Source of the DNA: Streptomyces albireticuli
Lineage (GTDB): Bacteria > Actinomycetota > Actinomycetes > Streptomycetales > Streptomycetaceae
Reading direction: 5' to 3'
Assembly: GCF_002192455.1 (NCBI RefSeq)
Contig: NZ_CP021744.1
Location: 4,122,001 to 4,186,000 of the forward strand
Length of the DNA: 64,000 bases
A model generated the notes under the pieces. It was given only the letters and a program-made list of their open reading frames with translations, searched no databases and had not been told where the DNA came from. Shown one piece after another: positions 6,999 to 16,509 of the stretch. The position numbers and the translations under genes were made by a program. Positions within the stretch are counted from its first letter, which is position 1. The number at the start of each line of letters is the position of its first letter.

Positions 6999-9509
6999 GT
7001 GACGTCACCTTCCAGCCAGTCCTCGCTCCCGTCCGCCCGCCCGCCGGAACCTGGCGGTCCGGTGTCGGACGACCGGACGCGGATCGATCTGACGGTCGTC
7101 ATTCCGGCCTACGACGAGGAGGACCGGCTCGCCCCGACGCTGGCCGCCGTCCGGTCCCACCTCACCACCCTGCGGTCCCCCACGGGCGCTCCCGCCGCCT
7201 GGGAGCTGATCGTCGTCGACGACGGCTCCACGGACGCCACCGCCGAGATCGCCGAGGCCGCCGCCGCCACCGACCCGCGCGTCCGGCTGCTGCGCACCCC
7301 CGCCAACCGGGGCAAGGGCCACGCCGTGCGCACCGGCGTCCTCGCCTCGCGCGGCGCGCGCGTCCTGGTCACCGACGCCGACCTGGCCACCCCCGTCGAG
7401 GAGCTCGACCTCCTCGACCGCAGGCTCGACGAGGGCGCTGCCGCGGCCGTCGGCTCCCGCGCGCTGCCCGGTTCCCGCATCGCCGTCCGCCAGCACGCCC
7501 TGCGCGAGCTCATGGGCAGGCTCGGCGCCCGCCTGATACGCGCCACCGCGGTGCCCGGCATACGGGACACCCAGTGCGGCTTCAAGCTCTTCGACGGCGA
7601 CAAGGTCCGCACCGCCTTCGGGAGCTCCCGGCTGGACGGCTGGAGCTTCGACGCCGAGATCCTGCGCTTCTTCCACCAGGAGGGCTGGGAGATCGCCGAG
7701 GTGCCCGTCCGCTGGTCCCACCAGCCCGGTTCCAAGGTCCGCCCGCGCGCCTACCTCGGCGCCCTCGCCGACCTCGCCCGCATCCGCTGGCGCGCCACGG
7801 ACCCCGTCCGGCTCGCGATACCCGCGCTCTTCCTGCTCGTCGCCGCCGTGCTCTACGCCGGCCTGTGGGCCTCGCCCGGCGGCCGCTACCTCGCCGACTC
7901 CGGCTCCGACCAGACGCAGTGGGAGTGGTTCTTCGCGGTCGCCGCGGACAACGTCGCCCACCTGCGCAACCCGCTCTTCACGGAGCTCCAGAACGCCCCG
8001 CTCGGTGTGAACCTCATGGCGAACACCTCCATGCTCGGGCTGTCCGTCCCGCTCGCGCCGGTCACCCTGGCCCTCGGCGCCCACGTCACCTGGGCGCTGG
8101 TGCTCACCGGCGGTCTGGCCGCGACCGCCGGCGCCTGGTACTGGCTGCTCGCCAAGCGCTTCGTACGCTCCCGGTGGGCCGCCGCGCTCGGCGGCGGGTT
8201 CTGCGCCTTCGCGCCGCCGATGATCTCGCACGGCAACGCCCACCCCAACTTCGCCGTCCTCTTCATGATCCCGGTGATCGTCGACCGGCTGCTGCGGCTC
8301 TGCGAGGACGACCGCACCCGGCGCGACGGGGTGCTCCTCGGCCTCTTCCTGGCCTACCAGATCTTCCTCGGCGAGGAAGCGCTGCTGCTGGCCGTCACCG
8401 GCCTCGCCCTCTACGCCCTCGCCCACGCCGTCGCCGACCCGGACCTCGCGCGGGCCGTCGCCCCACGGCTGCTGCGCGGCCTCGGCATCGCCGCGCTCGT
8501 CTCCGTGCCCCTGACGGCCGTCCCGCTCGCCTGGCAGTTCCTCGGCCCCCAGAGCTACGGCAGCGTCCTGCACGGGCAGGTCGGCAACCACCCGATGGCC
8601 TTCCTGGAGTTCGCCACCCGGTCACTGGCGGGCGACCAGTCCGTCGCCGCCTCCCTCTCCCTCAACCGGACCGAGGAGAACGCCTTCTTCGGCTGGCCCC
8701 TCGTCGTCCTTACGGTCGCGATCGCCGTCCGCCTGCGCGCCGAACCGAGGGTCCGCGCCCTCGCCTTCACCGCGGCCGCGGCGGCCCTCCTCTCGCTCGG
8801 ACAGAACATCCCGCTGCCCGGCACGGACCGGACGCTGCCCGGCCCCTGGCGGCTCGTCGCCAAGCTGCCCGTCTTCGAGTCCGTCATCGAATCGCGCGCG
8901 GCCATGGTCTGCGTGCCCGCCGTCGGCATCCTCCTCGCCCTCGCCTGTGACCGGCTCGCCGTGCGCAGGCTCCGCGGCGAACGCGAGCGCTCCCACCGCC
9001 TGCTGGGCTGGGCGGCCCTCGCCGTGGCACTCCTGCCCGTCCTCCCCACCCCGTACCGGACCGTCGAGCGCGAGCCGGTGCCCGACTTCGTCGCGGACGG
9101 CACCTGGCGCGAGCACGTACGCCCCGGCCGCACCCTGGTCCCCGTCCCCGTGCCGAGCCCCTCCGACACCGCCGCCCTCCACTGGCAGACCCGGACCGGC
9201 CTCGGCTTCGCCATCCCCGGCGGCTACTTCAACGGCCCCTGGGGACCGGACCGCGTCGGCGTCTACGGAGCCGTGCCGCGCCCCACCTCCGCCCTCCTCC
9301 AGGACGTCCACGACACCGGCAGGATCCCCGCCATCGGCCCCCAGCAGCGCCGCGAGTTCCGTATGGACCTCCGGTACTGGCGCGCCGACAGCCTGGTCCT
9401 CGACCCCCGGCAGAACGCCGCGCAACTGCGCGAGGCCGTCACCCGGCTCTCCGGACGGCAGCCGGAACGCCTCGGCGGGCTGTGGGTCTGGGACCTCGCG
9501 CGTGGCTGA
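6999..9509 (+). CDS. GT2 glycosyltransferase fused to a multi-spanning membrane region
   Basis: An 836-residue fusion. Residues 25-260 form a family-2 glycosyltransferase of the dolichyl/polyprenyl-phosphate glucose or mannose synthase type (VVIPAYDEEDRL, VVDDGSTDAT, TDADLATP). Residues 265-680 hold about ten hydrophobic segments, starting at LAIPALFLLVAAVLYAGLWA. The last 150 residues are polar and probably outside the membrane. The likely role is charging a polyprenyl phosphate and handling the lipid-linked sugar. The start is GTG 6999 with no clear ribosome-binding site; GTG 7062 is an alternative. The acceptor is unknown. Confidence 0.8.
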   Translation: MTSPSSQSSLPSARPPEPGGPVSDDRTRIDLTVVIPAYDEEDRLAPTLAAVRSHLTTLRSPTGAPAAWELIVVDDGSTDATAEIAEAAAATDPRVRLLRTPANRGKGHAVRTGVLASRGARVLVTDADLATPVEELDLLDRRLDEGAAAAVGSRALPGSRIAVRQHALRELMGRLGARLIRATAVPGIRDTQCGFKLFDGDKVRTAFGSSRLDGWSFDAEILRFFHQEGWEIAEVPVRWSHQPGSKVRPRAYLGALADLARIRWRATDPVRLAIPALFLLVAAVLYAGLWASPGGRYLADSGSDQTQWEWFFAVAADNVAHLRNPLFTELQNAPLGVNLMANTSMLGLSVPLAPVTLALGAHVTWALVLTGGLAATAGAWYWLLAKRFVRSRWAAALGGGFCAFAPPMISHGNAHPNFAVLFMIPVIVDRLLRLCEDDRTRRDGVLLGLFLAYQIFLGEEALLLAVTGLALYALAHAVADPDLARAVAPRLLRGLGIAALVSVPLTAVPLAWQFLGPQSYGSVLHGQVGNHPMAFLEFATRSLAGDQSVAASLSLNRTEENAFFGWPLVVLTVAIAVRLRAEPRVRALAFTAAAAALLSLGQNIPLPGTDRTLPGPWRLVAKLPVFESVIESRAAMVCVPAVGILLALACDRLAVRRLRGERERSHRLLGWAALAVALLPVLPTPYRTVEREPVPDFVADGTWREHVRPGRTLVPVPVPSPSDTAALHWQTRTGLGFAIPGGYFNGPWGPDRVGVYGAVPRPTSALLQDVHDTGRIPAIGPQQRREFRMDLRYWRADSLVLDPRQNAAQLREAVTRLSGRQPERLGGLWVWDLARG

Positions 9510-9590
9510 CGCCCGCCCGGTATGACAACAGGGCCGACGGCACTACTCTGGCCCGACCATCGCACTCAACGCGACCGAGAGTGAGTTCAC

Positions 9591-10241
9591 GTGGCCTGTG
9601 ACCTCTGGCTGGTGCCCCTCGTCGATGTGCTGTGCCACAGCCCGGACAACCCCTTCGCCGAAGAGATCGCCTCGTACGACAAGGCGCTCGGCGAGGCCGG
9701 GCTGCCCCCCGTCCCCGTCTTCGGCTACATGCCGGGGCTCTCCGGGGACGTGGCCCCGGTCGCGGGCTTCGACTACGACGCCCTGCACTTCCTGCGCCGC
9801 GCCCACCTGCTGAACCTGTGCGGCCTCGCGGTCACACCGGTCGACGAACTCGGCGGGGACTACGAGCAGTTGCTGGAGATGTTCGAGACCACGGCCCAGC
9901 AGTCGCACCTGGTCTGGCACTACGACCACGCGGGCGCGTACGTACCGGTGGACTTCGCGCACCCGCTGGCCAGCGAGGAACTCCTCGAAGGCGGCGGGCC
10001 CCTGGGCTCCAGCCAGGGACTGCTGCGCGAACTCCACCACGTGGCGCCGGTCCTGGGCATCGACCCCGGCAACCCGCCCGCGCCGCCGGCCGCGCCGGAC
10101 CGCCCCACGGGCCTGGAGGAGCCCGCGGCGCCCGGCCCGTACGACGACAGCCCGTTCGCGCGGGAGCGGCACGTATGGCTGGGACTGCACGCCGCCGCGA
10201 CGCGCAGCCTCGGTCAGGGATCGATGATCGTCTTCAGCTGA
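9591..10241 (+). CDS. Conserved hypothetical protein
   Basis: A 216-residue protein from GTG 9591 with good streptomycete codon usage (strong GC3), so it is a real gene. No signal peptide, membrane segment or catalytic motif is recognisable. It has a conserved-looking N-terminal alpha/beta region (CDLWLVPLVDVLCHS...FGYMPGLSGDV), a Pro/Ala-rich linker at about 155-175 and a C-terminal helix. It is acidic and probably cytoplasmic. It follows the glycosyltransferase after 81 bases and converges with the SLATT gene. Function unknown. Confidence 0.75.
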   Translation: MACDLWLVPLVDVLCHSPDNPFAEEIASYDKALGEAGLPPVPVFGYMPGLSGDVAPVAGFDYDALHFLRRAHLLNLCGLAVTPVDELGGDYEQLLEMFETTAQQSHLVWHYDHAGAYVPVDFAHPLASEELLEGGGPLGSSQGLLRELHHVAPVLGIDPGNPPAPPAAPDRPTGLEEPAAPGPYDDSPFARERHVWLGLHAAATRSLGQGSMIVFS

Positions 10242-10286
10242 CCCGACGGACGGTCCTGGTCCTGACCGGCCGGTGAACGGTCGCGG

Positions 10287-10317
10287 GCCGCCCCGCGTGA
10301 CGATTCAGCGGGGCGGC
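10287..10317. terminator. Terminator between the hypothetical and the SLATT gene
   Basis: Perfect 10-bp stem GCCGCCCCGC / GCGGGGCGGC between convergent genes. The right arm overlaps the last codons of the SLATT gene. Confidence 0.7.
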
Positions 10318-11036
10318 TCCGGGGGACGCTGCCGGGGCATGTTGGGCCGGGTGCCCGGCGGCAGCGGGAAGCGCGGCAGCGGGCCGCCGCCCTCCCCGCG
10401 CGGCCCCCACGACACCAGCGACTGCGTGACCAAGGGCGTCGGCCCCGCCCGGAATTCGATCATCCAGTCCGCGGTCTCCGCCCTCACGAGCTCCGAGACG
10501 TCCTCGGAGAAGCGCCGCAGCACGCTCAGGCACCGCTCCGCGGCCTCGCTCGCCGTGCCCTCGGTCGGGCCCAGCACCTCGCGCACACACTCCGACGCCC
10601 AGTCGAACTGGAGCGCCTCCAGCCGCCGCTGCACGGCCTGGGCCGTCGCCACGGCCCGCATCCATCCCGACGTCAGCCCGAAGAAGCGGTCGCACGCGAC
10701 GCACGCCACCGCCCCGAGCAGCACCAGGAACCCCCACGCCGAACCGGTGCGGACGATGCCCGTCAGCTGCAACAGCGGCAGCGCGGCGCCCGCCACGGCG
10801 CAGACCGCGGCGCCGATGCGCAGCGCGCGCGCCCAGCGGCGTTTCCAGGCGCGGTCCGCGAGATACCAGTCGACCAAATACAGCGCGCCGTTCTCCACCC
10901 ATCGGTACAGCTCATCGAGACGCTCCGCGGGCTCCCCCCAGTCGCCGAGCGGGAAGGTCCGGCCGCGCAGGTCGCCACGGTGCCTCCCACTCTGCTCGCG
11001 GGGGAGCCCTTCGGGCTGCATCTCCGGCTGGCTCAC
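10305..11036 (-). CDS. SLATT-domain membrane protein
   Basis: A 243-residue protein with two adjacent transmembrane helices (GAAVCAVAGAALPLLQLTG and WGFLVLLGAVACVACDRFFGL) flanked by charged helices, the layout of SLATT (SMODS/SLOG-associated two-TM effector) proteins. It starts at GTG 11036 after AGGGAG; a longer frame upstream lacks such support. The start VSQPEMQPEG fits the streptomycete family as I remember it. SLATT proteins are membrane effectors of nucleotide-sensing defence systems in many bacteria. No sensor or nucleotidyltransferase is next to it here, and its wide occurrence beside purD suggests a housekeeping role. Function is inferred only. Confidence 0.75.
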   Translation of the reverse strand: MSQPEMQPEGLPREQSGRHRGDLRGRTFPLGDWGEPAERLDELYRWVENGALYLVDWYLADRAWKRRWARALRIGAAVCAVAGAALPLLQLTGIVRTGSAWGFLVLLGAVACVACDRFFGLTSGWMRAVATAQAVQRRLEALQFDWASECVREVLGPTEGTASEAAERCLSVLRRFSEDVSELVRAETADWMIEFRAGPTPLVTQSLVSWGPRGEGGGPLPRFPLPPGTRPNMPRQRPPEPPR

Positions 11037-11249
11037 CCGTGCACTCCCTCTGCCGCTGCGGATCGCGAGCCACCTTCCTACCGCCGAACGGTCGGTCTTG
11101 GGGACAAGATCCATGGTTTTCCGCCCGTAAGCGCTGAGGAATCCGGTATAGGGCCGCCCGGCACTCACCCGAAAGAGTGGGGCACGTGGGTGACGGCGGA
11201 GACGGAGAGTGACCGGCCCTGGGAATCGATCAGTCGACGAGGCAATAGG

Positions 11250-12518
11250 GTGACCGGTGTGAAGGTCCTCGTCATCGGCGGCGGCGCCCGCGAACACGCC
11301 CTGTGCCGCTCACTGTCCCTCGATCCCGACGTCACCGCGCTGCACTGCGCCCCCGGAAACGCGGGGATCGCGGAGGTCGCCGAGGTGCATCCGGTGGACG
11401 CCCTCGACGGTGCGGCCGTCGTGGCCCTCGCCGAAGCGCTGGGCGCGGAGCTCGTCGTCGTCGGCCCGGAGGCCCCGCTCGTCGCGGGCGTCGCCGACGC
11501 CGTCCGCGAGCGCGGCATCCCCGTCTTCGGGCCCTCGGCCGAAGCGGCGCGGCTGGAAGGCTCCAAGGCGTTCGCCAAGGACGTCATGGCCGCCGCGAAC
11601 GTCCCCACCGCCCGCGCCTACGTCTGCACCACCCCGGAGGAGATCGACGCGGCGCTCGACGCCTTCGGCGCTCCTTACGTCGTGAAGGACGACGGGCTGG
11701 CCGCCGGCAAGGGCGTCGTCGTGACCGGCGACCTCGCCGCCGCCCGCGAGCACGCGCTCGCCTGCGGCCGGGTCGTCATCGAGGAGTTCCTCGACGGTCC
11801 CGAGGTCTCCCTCTTCGCGGTCACCGACGGTGAGACGGTCGTCCCGCTCCAGCCCGCCCAGGACTTCAAGCGCGCCCTCGACGGCGACGAGGGTCCGAAC
11901 ACCGGCGGCATGGGCGCGTACTCCCCGCTCCCGTGGGCCGACCCCAAGCTGGTCGAGGAGGTCCTCCAGAGCGTCCTCCAGCCCACCGTCGACGAGCTGC
12001 GCCGCCGGGGCACGCCCTTCTCCGGCCTGCTCTACGCCGGGCTCGCGATCACCTCGCGCGGCGTCCGGGTGATCGAGTTCAACGCGCGCTTCGGCGACCC
12101 GGAGACGCAGGTCGTGCTCGCCCGCCTGAAGACGCCGCTGGCCGGGCTGCTGCACGCCGCCGCGACCGGCACCCTCGCCACGTTCCCGCCGCTGCGCTGG
12201 AGCGACGGCGCCGCCGTCACCGTGGTGGTCGCCTCGCACAACTACCCCGGTACCCCGCGCACCGGTGATGTGATCGAGGGCCTGCCGGCGGTGGACGCGC
12301 TGGACGAGGCCTATGTCCTGCACGCCGGGACCGCCCACGACGCCGAGGGCCGGGTCGTCAGCGCCGGCGGCCGGGTGCTGTCCGTCACGGCGACGGGCCC
12401 CGACCTCGCCACGGCGCGGGAGCGCGCCTACGAGGGCGTCGCCCTCGTCCGGCTGGACGGTTCCCACCACCGCACCGACATCGCCGAGCGGGCCGCGGCC
12501 GCCGCCGCGCGCCCCTGA
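11250..12518 (+). CDS. purD: Phosphoribosylamine-glycine ligase
   Basis: Second step of de novo purine synthesis: ATP-dependent joining of glycine to 5-phosphoribosylamine, cytoplasmic. The N-terminal KVLVIGGGAREHALC, the ATP-grasp region with APYVVKDDGLAAGKGVVV, and FNARFGDPETQV near the active site are all intact. The 422-residue length is usual. GTG 11250 is preferred since GAGG sits 7 bases upstream; GTG 11259 would drop three residues. It is followed by an unusually strong hairpin, so the downstream genes are probably not in the same transcript. Confidence 0.97.
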   Translation: MTGVKVLVIGGGAREHALCRSLSLDPDVTALHCAPGNAGIAEVAEVHPVDALDGAAVVALAEALGAELVVVGPEAPLVAGVADAVRERGIPVFGPSAEAARLEGSKAFAKDVMAAANVPTARAYVCTTPEEIDAALDAFGAPYVVKDDGLAAGKGVVVTGDLAAAREHALACGRVVIEEFLDGPEVSLFAVTDGETVVPLQPAQDFKRALDGDEGPNTGGMGAYSPLPWADPKLVEEVLQSVLQPTVDELRRRGTPFSGLLYAGLAITSRGVRVIEFNARFGDPETQVVLARLKTPLAGLLHAAATGTLATFPPLRWSDGAAVTVVVASHNYPGTPRTGDVIEGLPAVDALDEAYVLHAGTAHDAEGRVVSAGGRVLSVTATGPDLATARERAYEGVALVRLDGSHHRTDIAERAAAAAARP

Positions 12519-12542
12519 CCTCGGGGCATCTTCCGTCGCGCG

Positions 12543-12577
12543 CAACCGGCCCGTACCGCCTCGGTACGGGCCGGTTG
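12543..12577. terminator. Terminator of purD
   Basis: Perfect 16-bp stem with a 3-base loop (CAACCGGCCCGTACCG against its complement), 25 bases after the stop codon. Confidence 0.85.
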
Positions 12578-12730
12578 TCGGATCCGCTGAGGTGTGCCGG
12601 GGCCCGGGGCCGGGAAGGGTGGCCGCGAAGGCCCACTTGCCAGCCGGCTGACCGGTGGAGCAGTCTGTCCGGCGGTTTCCGGGCGGCTTTACCCAAAGCC
12701 ATTCCATCGGGTGACCGGTTGTCCAACTGG

Positions 12731-12759
12731 CTGACGCGCGCCCCACCCCCAACTAGGGT
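12731..12759 (+). promoter_or_regulatory. Predicted promoter of the M48-like gene
   Basis: CTGACG, a 17-base gap and TAGGGT fit the streptomycete vegetative consensus. The remaining bases of the 398-base gap between purD and the next start show only scattered CAACTGG/CCAGTTG-like words and no gene. Confidence 0.4.
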
Positions 12760-12916
12760 GCGGCGCAAGCCAGGTGCCGCGCGTCCGGCAACTGGCCCAC
12801 CGGCATTGCGATGTCAGAGGCCGGTGCCACAGTGGGGGAAGGGCAACGCAGCGGGCGTTGCTCCCGCTGTCGCACTCCTCGGCGGAGCACCAACTGGCAA
12901 GGGGGTGATCGGTCCC

Positions 12917-14674
12917 GTGGCAGGTCCAGAGACAGGCGTGCTGATCGCGCGTGCTCAAGCCCTCGCGGTGCTGCGCATCCGCAGCGTCGCGCTGGCCGTC
13001 GCCCTGCTGCCGGCGGCCGCCGCCGTCGTGCTGCTGGCCGGCGTCTCCATGGGGCGCATCCCGGACGGCGGCGGCTGGAGCACGGCCCGCTGGGCCGTCA
13101 CCGGCGCCGCCCTGCTGGCCCTGGCGCTGGCCGCGGCGGTCACCGCCGTGGTCGTCCGGGCCCGGCCCGCCCAGAGCCCCACGGTCCCGATCCCCGAGGA
13201 GACGGCCCCCGACCTCTACCGCCTCGTCCGCGAGCTGGCCGACCGGCTGGGCGTCCCCGCGCCCTCCGCCATGGCCCTCACGCCCGACTGCGACAGCTGG
13301 CTGGAGGACCGTACGCACCCGGCGCACGGCCCGCGGCGCCGCCCGCGCGCCGGGCTGCCCCGGCCGCGGCGCCGCAGCGGCGCGGCCCCGGTGCTGGTGA
13401 TCGGCTCCCCGTTCCTGTGGTGGATGCGGGTGGCCGAGCTCCGTGCGCTGCTGGCGCCCGTCGTCGCGGGCACGGGCCCGTCCGCCAACCCCGACATAGC
13501 GGCGGCCCGCCGCTTCGTCCGGGGCCTGGACGCCGCCGTGGCCGTCGCCGCGGGGCGGCCGGCCCTCGCGTTCGTCGGGGGCGTCGCCCGGCTGCTGCTG
13601 CACTCCTGCCGCGACCACGCCGCCCGGATGGAGCGCGGGGTGGCCGCGGCCGCCTCCGAGCGCGCCCAGGGCGTCGACTACGGCCTGCGGATCGTCGCCC
13701 AGGAACAGGTCGGCCTCGCCTACGCCGGCTGGGACCGCCTGCTGAACCGCGTCGCGCTGCCCGCCTGGCGGATGGGCCGCTGGCCCTCCCGGCTGGACGC
13801 CGGCGTCGTCTCGGCGCTCACCGAGCTGTCCCGGCGCGACCGCCTCGCCGAGGGCTTCACCTCCCGGCTGGGCGAGCGGCCCGCCTGCGATCTGCTGGAG
13901 GAGCCCGGCGCGATCGACGAGGCGGCCTCCCTGCTGGCCGCCAGGCTGTTCCACGGCGGCCCGGCCGAGTCCGGCCCCGACTGGTCCCCGGTCGCCTGGA
14001 GCCAGTACCCCGAGGAGGTCGTGGACCGTAAATGGCGGCTGGAGGCGGCCCGCCTGCACCGCGTCCTGGACGACATCCCGGCGCCCCTCGCCCCCGCCCT
14101 CGCGGAAGCCGTCCCCGAGGGCGTCCCGGACGCCGGCGGCCTGCCCGGAGGAGCGGCGGGCGGTGCTCCGGGGACAGGGCCCGGCGTGGCGGCCGTGCCC
14201 ACCGCGCTCGGCGCCGCTCCGGGCGCGGCCCCGACCGTGGCCCGCGTCCTGGAGCGCCTCACCGGTCCCGCGGCCCCCGGTGTGGCGGAGGAGCTGGAGG
14301 CCCGGCTCACCGCGGAGGTGGCCCGGGAGGCCGCCCGGGTGCGGCCCGCGGCGGACCGGGGCCCGTTCGGCGCCGCCGGTGACGCCTGGGTCGACGGGCT
14401 CGCCCCGCTGTTCCCGCTGCAACCCCCGCGCAGCGGCAGGGAGCTGCTCACCGACCATGTGACGGCCATGGTGTGCTGCGCCGCCGTCGACACCGCCGGC
14501 GCCGCGCCCGGCCTGGACTGGCTGGACGGCCCCGCGCTGCTGGTCGGCGGCGCCCGCCGCGCCGACCTGGCCCGTACGGTCCTCAGCCTGATCGAGGACG
14601 GCGACGGCGAGCCGCTGCGCGCCTGGCTCGGCGAGATCGGGGTCCGCCCCGAGAAGCCGGTCCGTCTGGTGTGA
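12917..14674 (+). CDS. Membrane protein resembling an M48 peptidase without its zinc site
   Basis: A 585-residue protein. Two N-terminal membrane helices (SVALAVALLPAAAAVVLLAGV and AVTGAALLALALAAAVTAVVV) are followed by a region in the same order as M48 (HtpX/Ste24-type) peptidases: ETAPDLYRLVRELADRLGVPAPSAM, then a strand leading to VAELRALLA. Where M48 enzymes have HELGH this protein reads PVVAG, so no zinc ligands remain. The C-terminal half is Ala/Pro-rich and helical. The start is GTG 12917 (GTG 12905 possible). It sits between purD and purC with the next gene. Probably a membrane scaffold or pseudo-enzyme. The M48 link is my inference from motif order. Confidence 0.7.
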   Translation: MAGPETGVLIARAQALAVLRIRSVALAVALLPAAAAVVLLAGVSMGRIPDGGGWSTARWAVTGAALLALALAAAVTAVVVRARPAQSPTVPIPEETAPDLYRLVRELADRLGVPAPSAMALTPDCDSWLEDRTHPAHGPRRRPRAGLPRPRRRSGAAPVLVIGSPFLWWMRVAELRALLAPVVAGTGPSANPDIAAARRFVRGLDAAVAVAAGRPALAFVGGVARLLLHSCRDHAARMERGVAAAASERAQGVDYGLRIVAQEQVGLAYAGWDRLLNRVALPAWRMGRWPSRLDAGVVSALTELSRRDRLAEGFTSRLGERPACDLLEEPGAIDEAASLLAARLFHGGPAESGPDWSPVAWSQYPEEVVDRKWRLEAARLHRVLDDIPAPLAPALAEAVPEGVPDAGGLPGGAAGGAPGTGPGVAAVPTALGAAPGAAPTVARVLERLTGPAAPGVAEELEARLTAEVAREAARVRPAADRGPFGAAGDAWVDGLAPLFPLQPPRSGRELLTDHVTAMVCCAAVDTAGAAPGLDWLDGPALLVGGARRADLARTVLSLIEDGDGEPLRAWLGEIGVRPEKPVRLV

Positions 14675-14724
14675 GGCCGGTACGGGCGCGGCCCCCGGGC
14701 CCGCGCCCGTCGCCGCGCCGAGCC

Positions 14725-14850
14725 GCCGACCGAGCAGGGACCGAGCAAGGGACCGACCCGCGACCGAGCAGGCACCGACCCGGACAGGCCGGGCCCGGAA
14801 CCGGCACCGCACCACCGGCACCGACCAGTACGAGCACCGAGGCACCACCC
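14725..14850 (+). repeat. Degenerate short repeats before the dimethylformamidase-like gene
   Basis: GACCGAGCAGG-like words recur several times with spacing changes, together with ACCGGCACCG words. Low-complexity intergenic DNA; no function seen. Confidence 0.35.
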
Positions 14851-14950
14851 GGACCGGCGCGACGCCGGGGACGACGAGCACCGGCCCGGGCGTCAGGACG
14901 AACATCCACGGAGACGAGTACGCGTCGGGGGGCGTAGGGGAGGGAGCGCA

Positions 14951-16441
14951 ATGGGGATGGACCAGATCCGCCGCTGGGAGTCGGGGGCGCTCGCGCACGC
15001 CGTCTCGGACCCCTTCGGCCAGGGCCCCCTGCCCTGGCTGCGCGGCACCGAGAGCTACTTCGACGGCACGGGCCAGATCATCCCCTGGTACGTGGACCCG
15101 GCCCCGGAGCAGCCCCCGGAGCACGCGGGGTCCCGCGTCCCGGCCCCGCGCGGGCGCCGCCCCCGAACCGCCGACGACGTCCACCGGCAGATCAAGGGCT
15201 TCGCGTCCGACAGCGCCGTCGCCCCCGGCGAGGCCATGGACTTCCGGATCACGGTCGACCCGCCGCAGCAGTTCGGCGTGGACGTCTACCGCATCGGGCA
15301 CTACGCGGGCGACGGCGCCGCGAAGATCACCACCAGCCCGCGGCTGTCCGGCATCGTCCAGCCGCCCCCGCTCACCGTCGACCGCACGGTCTCCTGCCAC
15401 CACTGGTGGCTCTCCTGGCGGCTCCAGATCCCCAGCTACTGGAGTCTGGGCGCCTATGTGGCCGTCCTGACCACCGCCGACGGCTACCGCAGCCACATCC
15501 CCTTCCTGGTCCGCGACACCCATCCGGCCGATCTGCTGCTCGTCCTGCCCGACATCACCTGGCAGGCCTACAACCTCTACCCCGAGGACGGCCGCACGGG
15601 CGCGAGCCTCTACCACGCCTGGGACGAGGACGGCCGGCTGCTGGGCGAGGAGGGCGCGGCCACCACGGTCTCCTTCGACCGCCCCTTCGCGGGCGCGGGC
15701 CTGCCTCTGCACGTCGGCCACGCCTACGACTTCATCCGCTGGGCCGAGCGGTACGGCTACGACCTGGCCTACGCCGACACCCGTGACCTGCACGCCGGCC
15801 GCGTCGACCCGTCCCGCTACCGCGGCCTGGTCTTCCCCGGCCACGACGAGTACTGGTCGCCGGCCATGCGCCGCTCCGCCGAGCTGGCCCGGGACTCCGG
15901 CACATCGCTGGTGTTCCTGTCCGCGAACACCATGTACTGGCAGGTCGACCTGTCGCCCTCGCCGGCCGGGCCGGACCACCTGCTGACCTGCCGAAAACAC
16001 CGCGGCCCCGGCCGCTCCGCGCTGTGGCGCGACGTCACGCCCGCCGAGCAGCAGCTGCTCGGCATCCAGTACGCGGGCCGGGTGCCCGAGCCCGCCCCGA
16101 TGGTCGTCCGCAACGCCGGGCACTGGCTCTGGGACGCCACCGGCGCCGCCGAGGGCGACGAACTGCCCGGCCTGGTCGCGGGCGAGGCCGACCGCTACTA
16201 CCCCCGGACGGCCCTGCCCGAGCACACCCGCCGCATCCTGCTGGCCCACTCCCCGTACGACGACAGCGAAGGCGTCAGACGCCACCAGGAGACCTCGCTC
16301 TACCGCGCGCCCAGCGGCGCCCTCGTCTTCGCCTCCGGCACCTTCGCCTGGTCGCCCGCCCTGGACCGGCCCGGCCACGCGGACGCCCGGATCCAGCGGG
16401 CCACCGCCAATCTGCTGGACCGCATCTGCAAGCGCTGCTGA
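14951..16441 (+). CDS. N,N-dimethylformamidase beta-subunit-like protein
   Basis: A 496-residue protein whose central and C-terminal parts match the large-subunit-like domain of N,N-dimethylformamidase (LLVLPDITWQAYNLY, FPGHDEYWSPAMRRS, SANTMYWQVDL). HDEYW is the most distinctive stretch. No signal peptide is seen. The start is ATG 14951 after GGGGAGGGAG (ATG 14957 is in frame). No small subunit lies nearby, so amidase activity on dimethylformamide is not implied. Its fixed place between purD and purC suggests a conserved streptomycete role that is not obvious from sequence. Confidence 0.75.
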   Translation: MGMDQIRRWESGALAHAVSDPFGQGPLPWLRGTESYFDGTGQIIPWYVDPAPEQPPEHAGSRVPAPRGRRPRTADDVHRQIKGFASDSAVAPGEAMDFRITVDPPQQFGVDVYRIGHYAGDGAAKITTSPRLSGIVQPPPLTVDRTVSCHHWWLSWRLQIPSYWSLGAYVAVLTTADGYRSHIPFLVRDTHPADLLLVLPDITWQAYNLYPEDGRTGASLYHAWDEDGRLLGEEGAATTVSFDRPFAGAGLPLHVGHAYDFIRWAERYGYDLAYADTRDLHAGRVDPSRYRGLVFPGHDEYWSPAMRRSAELARDSGTSLVFLSANTMYWQVDLSPSPAGPDHLLTCRKHRGPGRSALWRDVTPAEQQLLGIQYAGRVPEPAPMVVRNAGHWLWDATGAAEGDELPGLVAGEADRYYPRTALPEHTRRILLAHSPYDDSEGVRRHQETSLYRAPSGALVFASGTFAWSPALDRPGHADARIQRATANLLDRICKRC

Positions 16442-16509
16442 CCCTCGTCCGCGGCGCTCGCACACGTACGGCAGAATCGTGGTGCTTGGACAAACCACCA
16501 GGAGGACGC

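Noticed and set aside
12575..12916. N-terminal extension of the M48-like protein to 12575
   Set aside because: The extension crosses a predicted promoter and the end of the purD terminator.
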